This document shows positions 9,901-17,961 of a stretch of 64,000 nucleotides of DNA, piece after piece. Positions within the stretch are counted from its first letter, which is position 1, and each line of letters begins with the position of its first letter. Made by a program: the position numbers and the translations under genes. Under the pieces are notes generated by a model, which had not been told where the DNA came from, did no database searches, and saw nothing but the letters and a program-made list of their open reading frames with translations. The DNA comes from Chryseobacterium indologenes (GTDB lineage: Bacteria > Bacteroidota > Bacteroidia > Flavobacteriales > Weeksellaceae). Location: positions 1 through 64,000 of the forward strand of contig LAZY01000019.1 in NCBI GenBank assembly GCA_001013295.1, read 5' to 3'.

Positions 9901-10153
9901 TGCAAAAAACGGAGAGACTTCTGATAGCTATGTTGTATTGAAATATATTGAACCACCTTGTGTTTCGGGAAAAACTGTAATTTCGAAACAAGAAGAACAA
10001 TATCAAATAACTGTTGCCAACAGTATGGGAGCCGTTGTAATTTCCAAAGCGGGAAACTCTTTCGATCTACAAGGTTTTCCGACAGGAATGTATGTAGTAA
10101 ATATTTCAAAAGACAACGAAACCTTAGTAAATCAAACGATAATTAAAAATTAG
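6974..10153 (+). CDS. T9SS-secreted alpha/beta hydrolase (lipase/esterase-like)
   Basis: This 1059-aa secreted protein has a signal peptide at 1-21 (ends LLGQ). A beta-rich N-terminal region covers about 22-340. The alpha/beta-hydrolase domain has a nucleophile elbow G-Q-S437-M-G-G after a VVLGQ strand, followed by LFISHDSPHLGAN, as in PGAP1/lipase-like folds. Ig/PKD-like repeats cover about 780-980. The C-terminal ~75 residues look like a type IX secretion sorting domain (GMYVVNIS, final TIIKN). It is probably exported or surface-anchored; the substrate is unknown. A strong terminator follows. Confidence 0.82.
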   Translation: MKTKLSILAAFLLLSKLLLGQVQVSPQLVAQPSDPVNPVLESTLLLPFSDLDKTKIQTGLLLDAGIEFADLKKYNGTPTDSSFTTSKIINDIYGSLVMSKISSNGSALKSPADFQSEWFQDQTIDLLPIGGTYFKYNQFSESNQLAFQNMALNLPTDRLNNISTGSLTLTPQNKILDVYVNNVWQDPYEINKVFAMAPIANSHNKLHFNVVFPPTLFLSNYTSEISILEVKFSDATNFQTVTLGQMIPVSYPSAGEYTWTYKLTLTNGQILYSKNKFSVTGDLEKYVDINDNGQAFSAAANLSTNNYWKVQLENYQYFIPFPPTVVNKPKLTLYIKLRNGQTQITKPFIVAEGFDTGHITAPRQEGGDNNIDDFLNRGGMQNTALKSYLEGNYDIIYVDWGIGTDYIQNNAELLKKAIRWVNQNKIGSEKNVVLGQSMGGLIARYALKDMEDNGENHDTKLFISHDSPHLGANTPLGLQYMLRHISKTFLRSPIVAGLNYVFSPIFTGGAPVSDILTIADTPASRQMLINYINSNYSIDNSVHNTWQATLKSKGYPQQTRNVAISNGSECGTDQNLQDLVTMHHNSKGWFVDFIGALIGGVTLDPAQVILSVVPGKSRYYYDFVARPMSSINESKQLYYGKIVYKKDILWVIPAQHTLLSGSRNQPSNVLPIDKYGGGKYRFPTSSLPEFLGNHITATDFSFVPTPSALDYNFGNTTLTENEYQKTFSPVDDASNIPFANFVAEEIGSYYGENTSHTYFSPRNRQFILNQFSEATKDQKLTTAFLCGSKVKIGGDALLCGNNNTTYTTGFAPTIQWSVINGANLVDIIGPSNQPQISLTPKANANGLLKLQAYLAGGGASNTVTKEVWIGKPMFSVSQINDPTYYNESHFYLSNSNATPVGSEQGITQVTWTKLSSSPQYGVFLHTYNNQLEGFARGSNNNWSMEVKVEATNGCGTSTQTVTITPPPAAPCETFSIAKNGETSDSYVVLKYIEPPCVSGKTVISKQEEQYQITVANSMGAVVISKAGNSFDLQGFPTGMYVVNISKDNETLVNQTIIKN

Positions 10154-10170
10154 TTTTAATTAACAATAGA

Positions 10171-10204
10171 AAAACAGGAAGATTCAGTCTTCCTGTTTTT
10201 TAAT
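10171..10204 (+). terminator. Rho-independent terminator of the hydrolase operon
   Basis: Perfect 12-bp arms (AAAACAGGAAGA / TCTTCCTGTTTT) with a 5-nt loop, followed by T residues, 17 bp after the stop of the secreted hydrolase. Confidence 0.9.
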
Positions 10205-10308
10205 ATCAATATCTCGAATTTGTTTAATTACTGGTAGTTAGGATAACTTATTTCTGAACCAAGATTTAGTTTTTCCAAAAAAATTGTACTAAAGTATGCA
10301 ATTGACTG

Positions 10309-10920
10309 TTATAAAACCTTAATTAACCTAAATGTCAAATTGATTCTCTCTTTCATAGGAATAGTTGACTTAGCAATTCTATGCTCCCAATGCTCCTGCA
10401 AATCTCCTTTCATAATGAGCAGTGAACCGTTTGGAAGCGGCAAGCTGTACTTGCTTTGATGATGATCCTTTTTTCTGAAATCAAAGTTTCTGGTTTGTCC
10501 GAGACTAATGGATGCAATGACAGGGCGTTTCCCATAACGGTTCTCCTTATCCCTGTGCCAGGCTACTGAATCATTATTATCGCGATATAGGTTGAGCAAA
10601 ACACCATTGAACTGATAACCGAATTCTTTTTCAATTCTTTCTTTTAGAGCATATAATTCAGGAGTCCATTCATTCCTTACAGTTGTATTATTATCAGCCG
10701 AATCGTAAGACTTTGTATCACCATACCACGCAGTGAGACGAGGCGTTATTACCGTTTTGTCGTACATTTTTTGTGTGCGTTGCTCCCAACGTGTAGAATG
10801 GAGCAGTTTATCTTTCAAAAGGTCTGCTTCTTCCTTGCTCAGAAAAAATTCTCTGAATTCCAAAAGGTCTTTTGGAAACTCGTATAGATCTTCGGAATCG
10901 AATAAGCTGAGCTGAGTCAT
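10309..10920 (-). CDS. alkB: AlkB-like 2OG-Fe(II) DNA/RNA dealkylase with clamp-binding N-terminus
   Basis: This 203-aa member of the AlkB/ALKBH2-3 family oxidatively removes alkyl groups from bases using 2-oxoglutarate and Fe(II). The predicted iron ligands are H122-x-D124 (WHRDKEN) and H180. The 2OG-binding R192/R198 pair sits in RINLTFR. The substrate-side region is RLTAWYGD at 61-68. The extreme N-terminus, MTQLSLFDS, holds a canonical sliding-clamp-binding pentapeptide QLSLF at residues 3-7. It neighbours a translesion-polymerase cassette, which fits a DNA-damage role. Confidence 0.9.
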   Translation of the reverse strand: MTQLSLFDSEDLYEFPKDLLEFREFFLSKEEADLLKDKLLHSTRWEQRTQKMYDKTVITPRLTAWYGDTKSYDSADNNTTVRNEWTPELYALKERIEKEFGYQFNGVLLNLYRDNNDSVAWHRDKENRYGKRPVIASISLGQTRNFDFRKKDHHQSKYSLPLPNGSLLIMKGDLQEHWEHRIAKSTIPMKERINLTFRLIKVL

Positions 10921-10954
10921 GATCTGTAATTCAATTTATTTATATATTTGTCGC

Positions 10955-11017
10955 CCTCTCTTAATAGAGAGTTTTTTCATCATTTGTGTTTTTACTTCCC
11001 TTCGGGGAAGTTTTTTT
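10955..11017 (+). ncRNA. Putative small RNA with two hairpins (copy 1)
   Basis: A TATATATTTG box (10941-10950; TAnnTTTG consensus) is followed by hairpin CTCTC-N6-GAGAG (10956-10971). An AT-rich linker and a strong terminator come next, CTTCCC-TTCG-GGGAAG (10995-11010) plus T7. No plus-strand gene follows, since both neighbours are on the minus strand, so a ~63-nt sRNA is the simplest reading. No good -33 TTG was found. The same architecture occurs at 44090-44174. Confidence 0.5.
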
Positions 11018-11798
11018 ATTCTTGGCTTAATCTCAATAAGCTATTTTCCAGTTTGCTAATACTCTTTTTAGCTTCGTCCACTAAATTTTTCAAATTCGCT
11101 TTATCAGGCAGGGTGTGCGGTTTATAATCCTGCGGCAAAATTCCTCTCACGTAGCGCCATACCTGAGCAATCTCGTCCAAAGCAATATTATATGGTTCAT
11201 AAAATGAATTGTCCGCTAAAACGGTAATGTACTTTTTATTTCTTTTCAAAAAAGTCTTATAGGTAATCCCTTCCTGCGTCACAAAAATATATTCCTTGTT
11301 GGCTTTTAAATCTTCTAGTTTTTCAACATACTCACCAATGAGAATAGACTGGTCGGCAAATGGAGGCATTGAATCACCATCAGCTAAAAATCCTCTGTAT
11401 TTCCCATTCTTAAGGAAGGGAAAATATATTTTTTGTAGGTTTTCAATGTATTCAGGGTCACTAAAGCCTTTCAGATATCCCATAGAAGCCTTCTGCGGAA
11501 CAATCTCAATAAAATTATTACCTTCCGTATCTACAACTATTGGAAGCAACACCTTATTCGCCGGAAGGTTGATCATATCTTCCAAAGGATATTTCCTGAT
11601 ATCAACTGTAAGTAAAAGGTCAATACTGATGTTAAAATATTTCGAAATCCTGATCAAAACTTCGTAGGGAGCCTCTGAACGACCATCTTCGTATTTCGAA
11701 TAACGCACCCTACTCAAAAAAATTTCTTTTGCCAGCTCTTGCTGTGATAATTTTTTTTGAGCTCTTAAATACCTGATGTTTTCTGAAAAAATTGACAT
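11016..11798 (-). CDS. XRE-family repressor with S24/LexA-like peptidase domain
   Basis: This 260-aa protein has an N-terminal Cro/CI helix-turn-helix (about residues 5-60; LSQQELAKEIFLSRVRYSKY) and a C-terminal S24 fold. The catalytic pair is predicted as Ser143 (GDSM) and Lys181 (TYKTF). Such proteins repress damage genes until self-cleavage. At the usual cleavage position the sequence is S-M106-G107-Y rather than A-G. It is divergent from dinB and shares a 61-bp intergenic region holding two palindromic operators, so it probably represses itself and dinB-dnaE2. Confidence 0.88.
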   Translation of the reverse strand: MSIFSENIRYLRAQKKLSQQELAKEIFLSRVRYSKYEDGRSEAPYEVLIRISKYFNISIDLLLTVDIRKYPLEDMINLPANKVLLPIVVDTEGNNFIEIVPQKASMGYLKGFSDPEYIENLQKIYFPFLKNGKYRGFLADGDSMPPFADQSILIGEYVEKLEDLKANKEYIFVTQEGITYKTFLKRNKKYITVLADNSFYEPYNIALDEIAQVWRYVRGILPQDYKPHTLPDKANLKNLVDEAKKSISKLENSLLRLSQE

Positions 11799-11799
11799 T

Positions 11800-11814
11800 G
11801 ATACAATTTGTATC
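11800..11814. promoter_or_regulatory. Operator 1 (GATACAATTTGTATC)
   Basis: A near-perfect 15-bp palindrome sits immediately upstream of the repressor start codon. With operator 2 it lies in the divergent repressor/dinB promoter region, spaced 33 bp (about three helical turns) centre to centre. Confidence 0.8.
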
Positions 11815-11832
11815 TACAAATATATAAAAAAT

Positions 11833-11847
11833 GATACAATTAGTATC
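11833..11847. promoter_or_regulatory. Operator 2 (GATACAATTAGTATC)
   Basis: A second copy of the same half-sites GATAC/GTATC lies 12 bp upstream of the dinB ATG, where repressor binding would block dinB-dnaE2 transcription. Confidence 0.8.
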
Positions 11848-11859
11848 TAATTTTGTCAA

Positions 11860-13002
11860 ATGAGACGAGCAATTGCACATATGGATTTGGATACTTTTTT
11901 TGTTTCCTGTGAGCGGCTGAGACACTCTGTGTTAGAGAAACAGCCTGTTATCATAGGAGGTGGAGATCGTGGAGTAGTGGCATCATGTTCCTATGAAGCC
12001 AGAAAATTCGGGGTACGTTCGGCAATGCCGATTAGAATGGCTCTGCGATTATGTCCCGAAGCACAGGTCATTAAAGGCGATATGGAATACTACTCCAATA
12101 TGTCGCATATGGTAACAGAGATCATTCAGGAAAAAGTGCCAGTTTTAGAGAAAGCGAGTGTGGATGAATTTTATCTGGATCTCTCCGGAATGGATAAGTT
12201 TTTCGGATGTTATCAATGGACAACTGAAATTGCCGATGCCGTGACCAAGCAATCAGGATTACCCATCAGTTTTGCATTGTCTACCAATAAAACCGTTTCA
12301 AAAATTGGAACTGGTGAATCTAAACCCGCCGGAAGATTTGAAGTGAAGCCTGAATATATTCAGCCTTTTTTAAATCCTTTATCGGTCAAAAAGATTCCGA
12401 TGGTCGGCGATGTGACCTTTCAGCTGCTTTCAAGATTAGGCGTCAGAAAGATAGAGACACTTTCCCAAATGCCTGTTGATGTATTGCAGCAACTGATCGG
12501 AAAGAACGGAACGGAACTATGGAAGAAAGCCAACGGTATTGACAATACGCCTGTCATTCAATATTCTGAAAGAAAATCTATTTCTACGGAAACAACTTTT
12601 ACCGAAGATACTATCGATGTTCAGAATATCAGAAGTATTCTCTCCGGAATGGTAGAGCAGCTCTGTTACCAGCTGAGACACGAGCAATGGCTGACCTCGA
12701 CCGTTTCTGTTAGAATACGATATGCGAACTTTGATACAGAGACTAAACAATGTAAAGTACCTTATACTTCAGCAGATCATACTTTGCTCAAATATGTTTT
12801 AGAATTGTTCAGAAAAGTATATACCCGCAGGATGAGAATTCGTCTAGTCGGGGTAAAATTTACCGGACTTGTTCACGGAAGCCATCAGATGAATCTTTTC
12901 GAAGATACGGAAGAACTGATCTCATTATACCAGACAATGGATAAAATCAAAGACAGGTTTGGAGTAAAAAGCGTTGGACGTGCTTCGGGCCTTTTAAATT
13001 AA
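11860..13002 (+). CDS. dinB: Y-family DNA polymerase (DinB/Pol IV type)
   Basis: This 380-aa translesion polymerase has catalytic carboxylates Asp9 (HMDLDTFF) and Asp102-Glu103 (SVDEFYLD). The steric region CSYEARKFGVRSAMP covers about 45-59 and little-finger residues extend to about 335. A sliding-clamp-binding motif Q343-M-N-L-F347 lies near the C-terminus. It ends 9 bp before dnaE2 and is divergent from the S24 repressor. In Bacteroidota such DinB-DnaE pairs act as damage-inducible mutagenic modules (family knowledge). Confidence 0.95.
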   Translation: MRRAIAHMDLDTFFVSCERLRHSVLEKQPVIIGGGDRGVVASCSYEARKFGVRSAMPIRMALRLCPEAQVIKGDMEYYSNMSHMVTEIIQEKVPVLEKASVDEFYLDLSGMDKFFGCYQWTTEIADAVTKQSGLPISFALSTNKTVSKIGTGESKPAGRFEVKPEYIQPFLNPLSVKKIPMVGDVTFQLLSRLGVRKIETLSQMPVDVLQQLIGKNGTELWKKANGIDNTPVIQYSERKSISTETTFTEDTIDVQNIRSILSGMVEQLCYQLRHEQWLTSTVSVRIRYANFDTETKQCKVPYTSADHTLLKYVLELFRKVYTRRMRIRLVGVKFTGLVHGSHQMNLFEDTEELISLYQTMDKIKDRFGVKSVGRASGLLN

Positions 13003-13011
13003 AAATAACTT

Positions 13012-16000
13012 ATGTTTCTCAATTGCCATACTTATCATAGCTTACGTTATGGGACTATTTCTGTTGAAGATTTAGTGCAGTTGGCTGTTGATTATAAGTT
13101 AAAAGTTTTGGCATTGACTGACATCAATACGGTAACCGGGATCTATCAGTTTTATAGACTTTGCCAGGATAACGGTATTAAACCGGTTGTCGGGGTCGAT
13201 GTACGGGTTGAAAATGTGCAGTATTATATCTGTCTAGCTAAAAATCCTAAAGGCATTGCTGAAGTCAACAGGCTTTTGACGGATTACAACTGTGATGGTA
13301 TTAGTATTCCGAAAATGAATCCTCCGTTGGAACATTGTTTTGTCATCTACTCTTTACAAAATATACCTGAAAAACTATTGGAACACGAGTTTATTGGAGT
13401 CAGAGAAAATGAATTAAACCTTTTAATCAATTCCGAACTCAAATCTTTAATACATAAAATGGTCATTCTTCATCCGGTAACCTTTAAAACCGATGAAGAA
13501 TATAAGCTTCATAAAGTATTGAGGGCGATTGATGGCAATACCCTTTTTACTAAACTGACTGAAAAAGATTATTGCAGAAAAGATGAATGTTTTATTGATA
13601 AGAAAAAGCTTTTGAGTCAATTCGGACACTACCCTGAAATTATTGAAAATACTAAACATATCGTTAATGAGTGCAGCTTTGATTTTGAATTTAATACACC
13701 TAAAAATAAAAAGTATTTTACTGACAGCAGGGAAAATGATTTTAAATTACTGTCTCAGTTAGCATATGAAGGTTTAAGTAAAAGATATCCTGATAATAGT
13801 CAATTGGCGAAAGCAAGGGTTGAAAAAGAACTAAAAGTTATTGATGAATTGAATTTTTGCGGTTACTTCCTCATCACCTGGGATATTATTCAATACAGCA
13901 ACCGGATGGGATTTATGCATGTTGGCAGAGGTAGCGGCGCTAACAGCATTATTGCCTATTGTCTTGGAATTACAGACATATGTCCTTTAGAACTTGATCT
14001 TTATTTTGAACGTTTTCTTAACCTGAACCGTAAATCGCCTCCTGATTTTGATATCGACTGGAGCTGGAAAAATCGTGATGTCATTTTAGAATATATTTTT
14101 AAAAAGTACGGAAAAGATCACGTGGCATTTTGCGGAACTAATGTGGAATTTAAAAGAAAATCAAGATTCAGAGAGTTGGGAAAAGTATTCGGACTTCCTA
14201 AAGATGAACTGGATCAGCTTTCTAAAAAACCGAAAGAACAACACGACCAGAATTCAGTGGTTCAGCTCATTTATAAATATGAGCAACTTTTGGTAGGATT
14301 TCCTAATCAAAGAAGTATGCATTCCTGTGGGATTCTGATCTCTGAAGAACCGATCACCAATTATTCAGCTTTAGAATTCCCACCAAAAGAATTTCCGATC
14401 GTACAATTTGATATGCATACGGCAGAAGATATTGGATTGGAAAAGTTCGATACTCTATCTCAGAGAGGGCTGGGAACAATTAAAGATACGGTTAATTTGA
14501 TTAAGGAAAAAAGAGGAATTCACATAGATATTGAGGATACAAGAATCTCGAAAGATGAAATAAAGTGTAATGAGTATTTGAGTGTTGGAAAAACCATTGG
14601 CTGTTTCTACATTGAATCACCAGCGATGAGAGGCTTGTTGCGACGATTGAAATGTGACAATTACAAAGTATTGGTAGCAGCATCTTCCATTATCCGCCCG
14701 GGAGTTGCCCAAAGCGGAATGATGCGTGAATACATTTTCCGGCATAATCATCCGGGGCAATTTGAATACTTTCACGATGTGTTTGAAAAAGAACTAGGGG
14801 AAACCTATGGAATTATGGTCTATCAGGAAGACGTCATAAAAGTTGCGATGCACTTTGGCGGAGTATCAGCAGCTAATGGCGATGTTCTCCGAAGGGCAAT
14901 GAGTGGAAAGGGACGTTCTCTTTCCGCTTTACAGAAATTAAAAGATGATTTTTTTGAATCGTGTAAAAGAAAAGGTCACCCGGACCAGCTCTCTCAGGAA
15001 GTTTACCGACAAATTGAATCTTTCGCCGGATATTCGTTCTGTAAAGCCCATTCAGCTTCCTATGCGGTGGAAAGTTATCAAAGTTTATATCTGAAAGTTT
15101 ATTATCCTATTGAGTTTATGGTTTCTGCAATTAACAATGGTGGAGGATTTTATCGCACTGAGGTCTATGTTCACGAAGCCAAGATGTCAGGCGCTACAAT
15201 TCATAATCCGTGCATTAACCTTAGTGAGTTTCATACGACAGTCTATGGCTCGGATGTCTATTTAGGATTAATGCATATTGAGAAACTGGAAGCATCTATC
15301 AAGCAATTTATTCCTGAGGAAAGAAAAGAGAATGGAGATTACAAATCCTTAGAGGATTTTGTCAAAAGAGTTAATATCGGCATTGAAACGCTGCAGATAT
15401 TAATTTTTGTCGGCGCTTTCAGATTCACAGGAAAGCAAAAACACGAGTTATTAATTGAGGCAAGATTCTTACTTTCAAAAAATCAATACAAAACTAAGAT
15501 TATCTCATTATTTGATGAACCTCAAAAAAATTATGAGCTACCGGCAATCGATAGAAATCCATTTGAAGATGCTTTTGATGAAATTGAGATATTAGGATTT
15601 CCGGTTTCCTATTCTATTTTTGATTTACTAAAGACGAAACACAGAGGGGATGTATTGGTTAAGGATCTTTTAAAATTTCACAAGAAGCAAGTTAGAATGC
15701 TGGCTTATTTGATTTCCAGGAAGCACGTACCCATTAAAATGAAAAACCATCCGGGCAAGAAAGACGATATGTATTTTGGAACCTGGATTGATGTGAACGG
15801 TGACTACTTTGATACCGCGCACTTTCCGGACAGCCTGAAAAAATTTCCTTTTAAAGAAGGGGGAATCTACCTTTTACTTGGAACCGCCGAAGTGGATTAC
15901 CATTTTCCAACCGTAACCATTACAAGGATGGCCAAAATGCCCCTTATTGCCGATCCGAGGTATTCAATGGATGAGAACAAATCAAAAGAGATGGAAAGAA

Positions 16001-16086
16001 GTTTGCGGGAAGATGTCAGTATGACTTTCAGGCAGCCCTATCCGCAGGAACACGAAATTGGATTGCCTAGAATAAAGATGGGTTGA
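13012..16086 (+). CDS. dnaE2: Error-prone DNA polymerase III alpha subunit (DnaE2-type)
   Basis: This 1024-aa C-family polymerase is shorter than replicative DnaE (about 1160 aa) and lacks the long C-terminal tail. It has an N-terminal PHP domain (NCHTYHSLRYG), the palm motif P344-DFDIDW with catalytic Asp347/Asp349, and the third carboxylate region IGLEKFDTLSQRG. A fingers motif GVSAANGDVLRRAMSGK and an HhH region also appear. ISLFDE near residue 830 may be a clamp contact. It is co-transcribed with dinB. It serves lesion bypass and mutagenesis rather than bulk replication (family knowledge). Confidence 0.93.
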   Translation: MFLNCHTYHSLRYGTISVEDLVQLAVDYKLKVLALTDINTVTGIYQFYRLCQDNGIKPVVGVDVRVENVQYYICLAKNPKGIAEVNRLLTDYNCDGISIPKMNPPLEHCFVIYSLQNIPEKLLEHEFIGVRENELNLLINSELKSLIHKMVILHPVTFKTDEEYKLHKVLRAIDGNTLFTKLTEKDYCRKDECFIDKKKLLSQFGHYPEIIENTKHIVNECSFDFEFNTPKNKKYFTDSRENDFKLLSQLAYEGLSKRYPDNSQLAKARVEKELKVIDELNFCGYFLITWDIIQYSNRMGFMHVGRGSGANSIIAYCLGITDICPLELDLYFERFLNLNRKSPPDFDIDWSWKNRDVILEYIFKKYGKDHVAFCGTNVEFKRKSRFRELGKVFGLPKDELDQLSKKPKEQHDQNSVVQLIYKYEQLLVGFPNQRSMHSCGILISEEPITNYSALEFPPKEFPIVQFDMHTAEDIGLEKFDTLSQRGLGTIKDTVNLIKEKRGIHIDIEDTRISKDEIKCNEYLSVGKTIGCFYIESPAMRGLLRRLKCDNYKVLVAASSIIRPGVAQSGMMREYIFRHNHPGQFEYFHDVFEKELGETYGIMVYQEDVIKVAMHFGGVSAANGDVLRRAMSGKGRSLSALQKLKDDFFESCKRKGHPDQLSQEVYRQIESFAGYSFCKAHSASYAVESYQSLYLKVYYPIEFMVSAINNGGGFYRTEVYVHEAKMSGATIHNPCINLSEFHTTVYGSDVYLGLMHIEKLEASIKQFIPEERKENGDYKSLEDFVKRVNIGIETLQILIFVGAFRFTGKQKHELLIEARFLLSKNQYKTKIISLFDEPQKNYELPAIDRNPFEDAFDEIEILGFPVSYSIFDLLKTKHRGDVLVKDLLKFHKKQVRMLAYLISRKHVPIKMKNHPGKKDDMYFGTWIDVNGDYFDTAHFPDSLKKFPFKEGGIYLLLGTAEVDYHFPTVTITRMAKMPLIADPRYSMDENKSKEMERSLREDVSMTFRQPYPQEHEIGLPRIKMG

Positions 16087-16099
16087 ATACTTAATAAAT

Positions 16100-16125
16100 A
16101 AGCTGCCTCAAAACTGAGGCAGCTT
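16100..16125. terminator. Convergent hairpin after dnaE2
   Basis: Perfect 11-bp arms (AAGCTGCCTCA / TGAGGCAGCTT) with a 4-nt loop. It lacks a strong T-tract and probably serves both convergent genes. Confidence 0.75.
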
Positions 16126-16148
16126 ATCTGTAAATGTCAGGTCAGAAA

Positions 16149-16361
16149 CTACTTTTTCAGGTGAAGCGATTTATCACTTTTTTCTGAAAAATAGATAATC
16201 GAACCAATGATCGGTAAGCCGAACTGCAACCAGATGTAATTGTTTCTTTGTCTTTTTGAAAGATTTTTGTTTTTAAGAATATCTCTGATTGTAACAACGT
16301 TTAATGCCGCAAATACTGCAAATGCAATAATTAAATAAGTTGGGTCTTCAAAAAGCATCAT
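16149..16361 (-). CDS. Small PLDc_N-domain membrane protein
   Basis: This 70-aa protein has two predicted membrane helices (about 9-24 and 45-58) separated by a basic loop, then a charged tail. The segment W-L-Q-F-G-L-P-I-I-G-S-I-I-Y-F fits the PLDc_N (phospholipase D nuclease N-terminal) small membrane family, which lacks any nuclease domain. It follows the cysteine-rich lipoprotein gene by 9 bp in the same operon. The partnership could be protective (immunity-like) or structural; this is inference only. Confidence 0.65.
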   Translation of the reverse strand: MMLFEDPTYLIIAFAVFAALNVVTIRDILKNKNLSKRQRNNYIWLQFGLPIIGSIIYFSEKSDKSLHLKK

Positions 16362-16370
16362 ATATATATT

Positions 16371-17192
16371 TTAAGATATTGACGAAATGATTGCACACGA
16401 TACGGTTACTGATGCGCCGCAAGATCCCCACCAAGGTAACCCCATCGCTTCATATGAATGACAGATTGCTGTAGATGTAGAATTTTGCTTGATGGCTCTT
16501 ACAATACAGCTATAGCATTCACCAAAGGATATATTTCCATTGCCATTACTGTCACATAAATGTCTTGAAGTTAAATTAGCACTTTTAGCCGGATTTGCAA
16601 GGTATGCATATTTTTCCCTCAGCTCATCAGAAAGCCCATCTCCTTCAACATTAGTATAATACCCCTTATCAATATCCATTTTGGTATGCATAAAGTTTTC
16701 ATAATTTAGATCGTAAAGTTTGATACTGCCGGTTTGTCTATCCATATCATAGGATGATAAATCAGCATAATTCAGCGCATATTTATCTTTGTTCGGGAGG
16801 AACGGCGTGTCTTTAAGATCGAGAATTTCTAACTTACCTTCCAATTTACCATTTCGCGAAAGCGAAACCACAAAGAAATCATACACTTTTCCATCAACTT
16901 CATATTGCTTATATAATATGGAGTTAAGATCCATCTGACCAAGACCATTAATATAGTCTTTATGGTTTTGATAGGTTTGTGAACTTAAAAAATTATCGAA
17001 AGCAGGGTCTTTGGAGTTAATGTAAGAGAAGCCGTCCGTTTCTTCAGATGTTCTGGCTAAAGTTTTAGAATTCTCGTTTGAGATTTTTGCTGTATCATCC
17101 CCGCTTATACTGTTGAAACTATCACTGTTACAAGAATAAATGATCGCAGCAAATAAAAATGCAAAAAAAGTGAATAAGCTTAATTTTTTCAT
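16371..17192 (-). CDS. Lipoprotein with cysteine-rich hydrophobic C-terminus
   Basis: This 273-aa protein has a lipobox (IIYSC, Cys21), a mixed alpha/beta body to about residue 205, then a distinct C-terminal segment. That segment holds six cysteines (LCDSNGNG, GECYSC, TAICHSY, WWGSCG, VSCAI) and ends in the hydrophobic VTVSCAIISSIS. I do not recognise a named family. The separable tail plus a co-transcribed small membrane protein resembles secreted peptide/immunity arrangements, but this is speculative. The gene has its own upstream AT-rich promoter region. Confidence 0.65.
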   Translation of the reverse strand: MKKLSLFTFFAFLFAAIIYSCNSDSFNSISGDDTAKISNENSKTLARTSEETDGFSYINSKDPAFDNFLSSQTYQNHKDYINGLGQMDLNSILYKQYEVDGKVYDFFVVSLSRNGKLEGKLEILDLKDTPFLPNKDKYALNYADLSSYDMDRQTGSIKLYDLNYENFMHTKMDIDKGYYTNVEGDGLSDELREKYAYLANPAKSANLTSRHLCDSNGNGNISFGECYSCIVRAIKQNSTSTAICHSYEAMGLPWWGSCGASVTVSCAIISSIS

Positions 17193-17328
17193 AATCGTTG
17201 ATTTTAGTTTAGTAATGACAATAATTAAAATTTTACTTAATGTTAAAAGATTAAATTTCTCAATTGAAAATCAAAAATTATATGAGTTGGCTTCATTATA
17301 AAAAACCAACTGTAAAAAACTGAAGTGA

Positions 17329-17784
17329 TTATTGAACTTCTATAAGTTTAGGAGGTTGTTTTTTTGCTTCCTCTTTCTTTGGAATATTGAGTTTTAGAAC
17401 ACCGCTTTCGTATTTAGCTTCAATATGTTCATCATCTACTACGTCTTTGGGAAGCTCAAAACTTCGGCTAAAAGATTGATAGCTAAACTCTCTGCGAGTA
17501 TAATTGCTGTTGTTCTCTTCTTTCTGATCCTTTTTTGAAGAAGAAATAGTAAGGAGATTACCATCCAGGCTAATTTGGAAATCTTGTTTTTCCATGCCCG
17601 GTGCGGCGACTTCCACCATAAAATTTTCTGGATTCTCCATAATGTTCACTGATGGGAGAGTCGTCCGTGTGGAAGAAAAATTATTATTGCCCCAATTAAA
17701 TAGTTCGCGACTGAAAAAGTCATCGAACAGTGTACGTGGATTTGCAGGGAGCAAACTGCCATTGTTTCTTTTTTCGATTGACAT
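17329..17784 (-). CDS. Small heat-shock protein (Hsp20/alpha-crystallin)
   Basis: This 151-aa chaperone starts at MSIEKRNNG (17784); in-frame codons upstream give a non-conserved extension. The alpha-crystallin domain covers about residues 45-140, with MVEVAAPGMEKQDFQI, YTRREFSYQSFSRSF and the typical GVLKLNIPKK near the C-terminus. It binds unfolding proteins without ATP. Two direct GAAAAAATGTCACAA repeats lie upstream (about 17868-17900, plus-strand reading) and may be regulatory. Confidence 0.95.
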   Translation of the reverse strand: MSIEKRNNGSLLPANPRTLFDDFFSRELFNWGNNNFSSTRTTLPSVNIMENPENFMVEVAAPGMEKQDFQISLDGNLLTISSSKKDQKEENNSNYTRREFSYQSFSRSFELPKDVVDDEHIEAKYESGVLKLNIPKKEEAKKQPPKLIEVQ

Positions 17785-17961
17785 AACAAACGTTTTTTTG
17801 GTTAAACAATAAAATTTAAAGAACACAACAATCATTTTTCAAACGATATACCAGAATCTTATCAGTGAAAAAATGTCACAATCTGAAAAGAAAAAATGTC
17901 ACAAATAATAAGTAAAGTTGTCAAATTATTTGGAAAAATATCTGACATTTAGAAGTGATTT

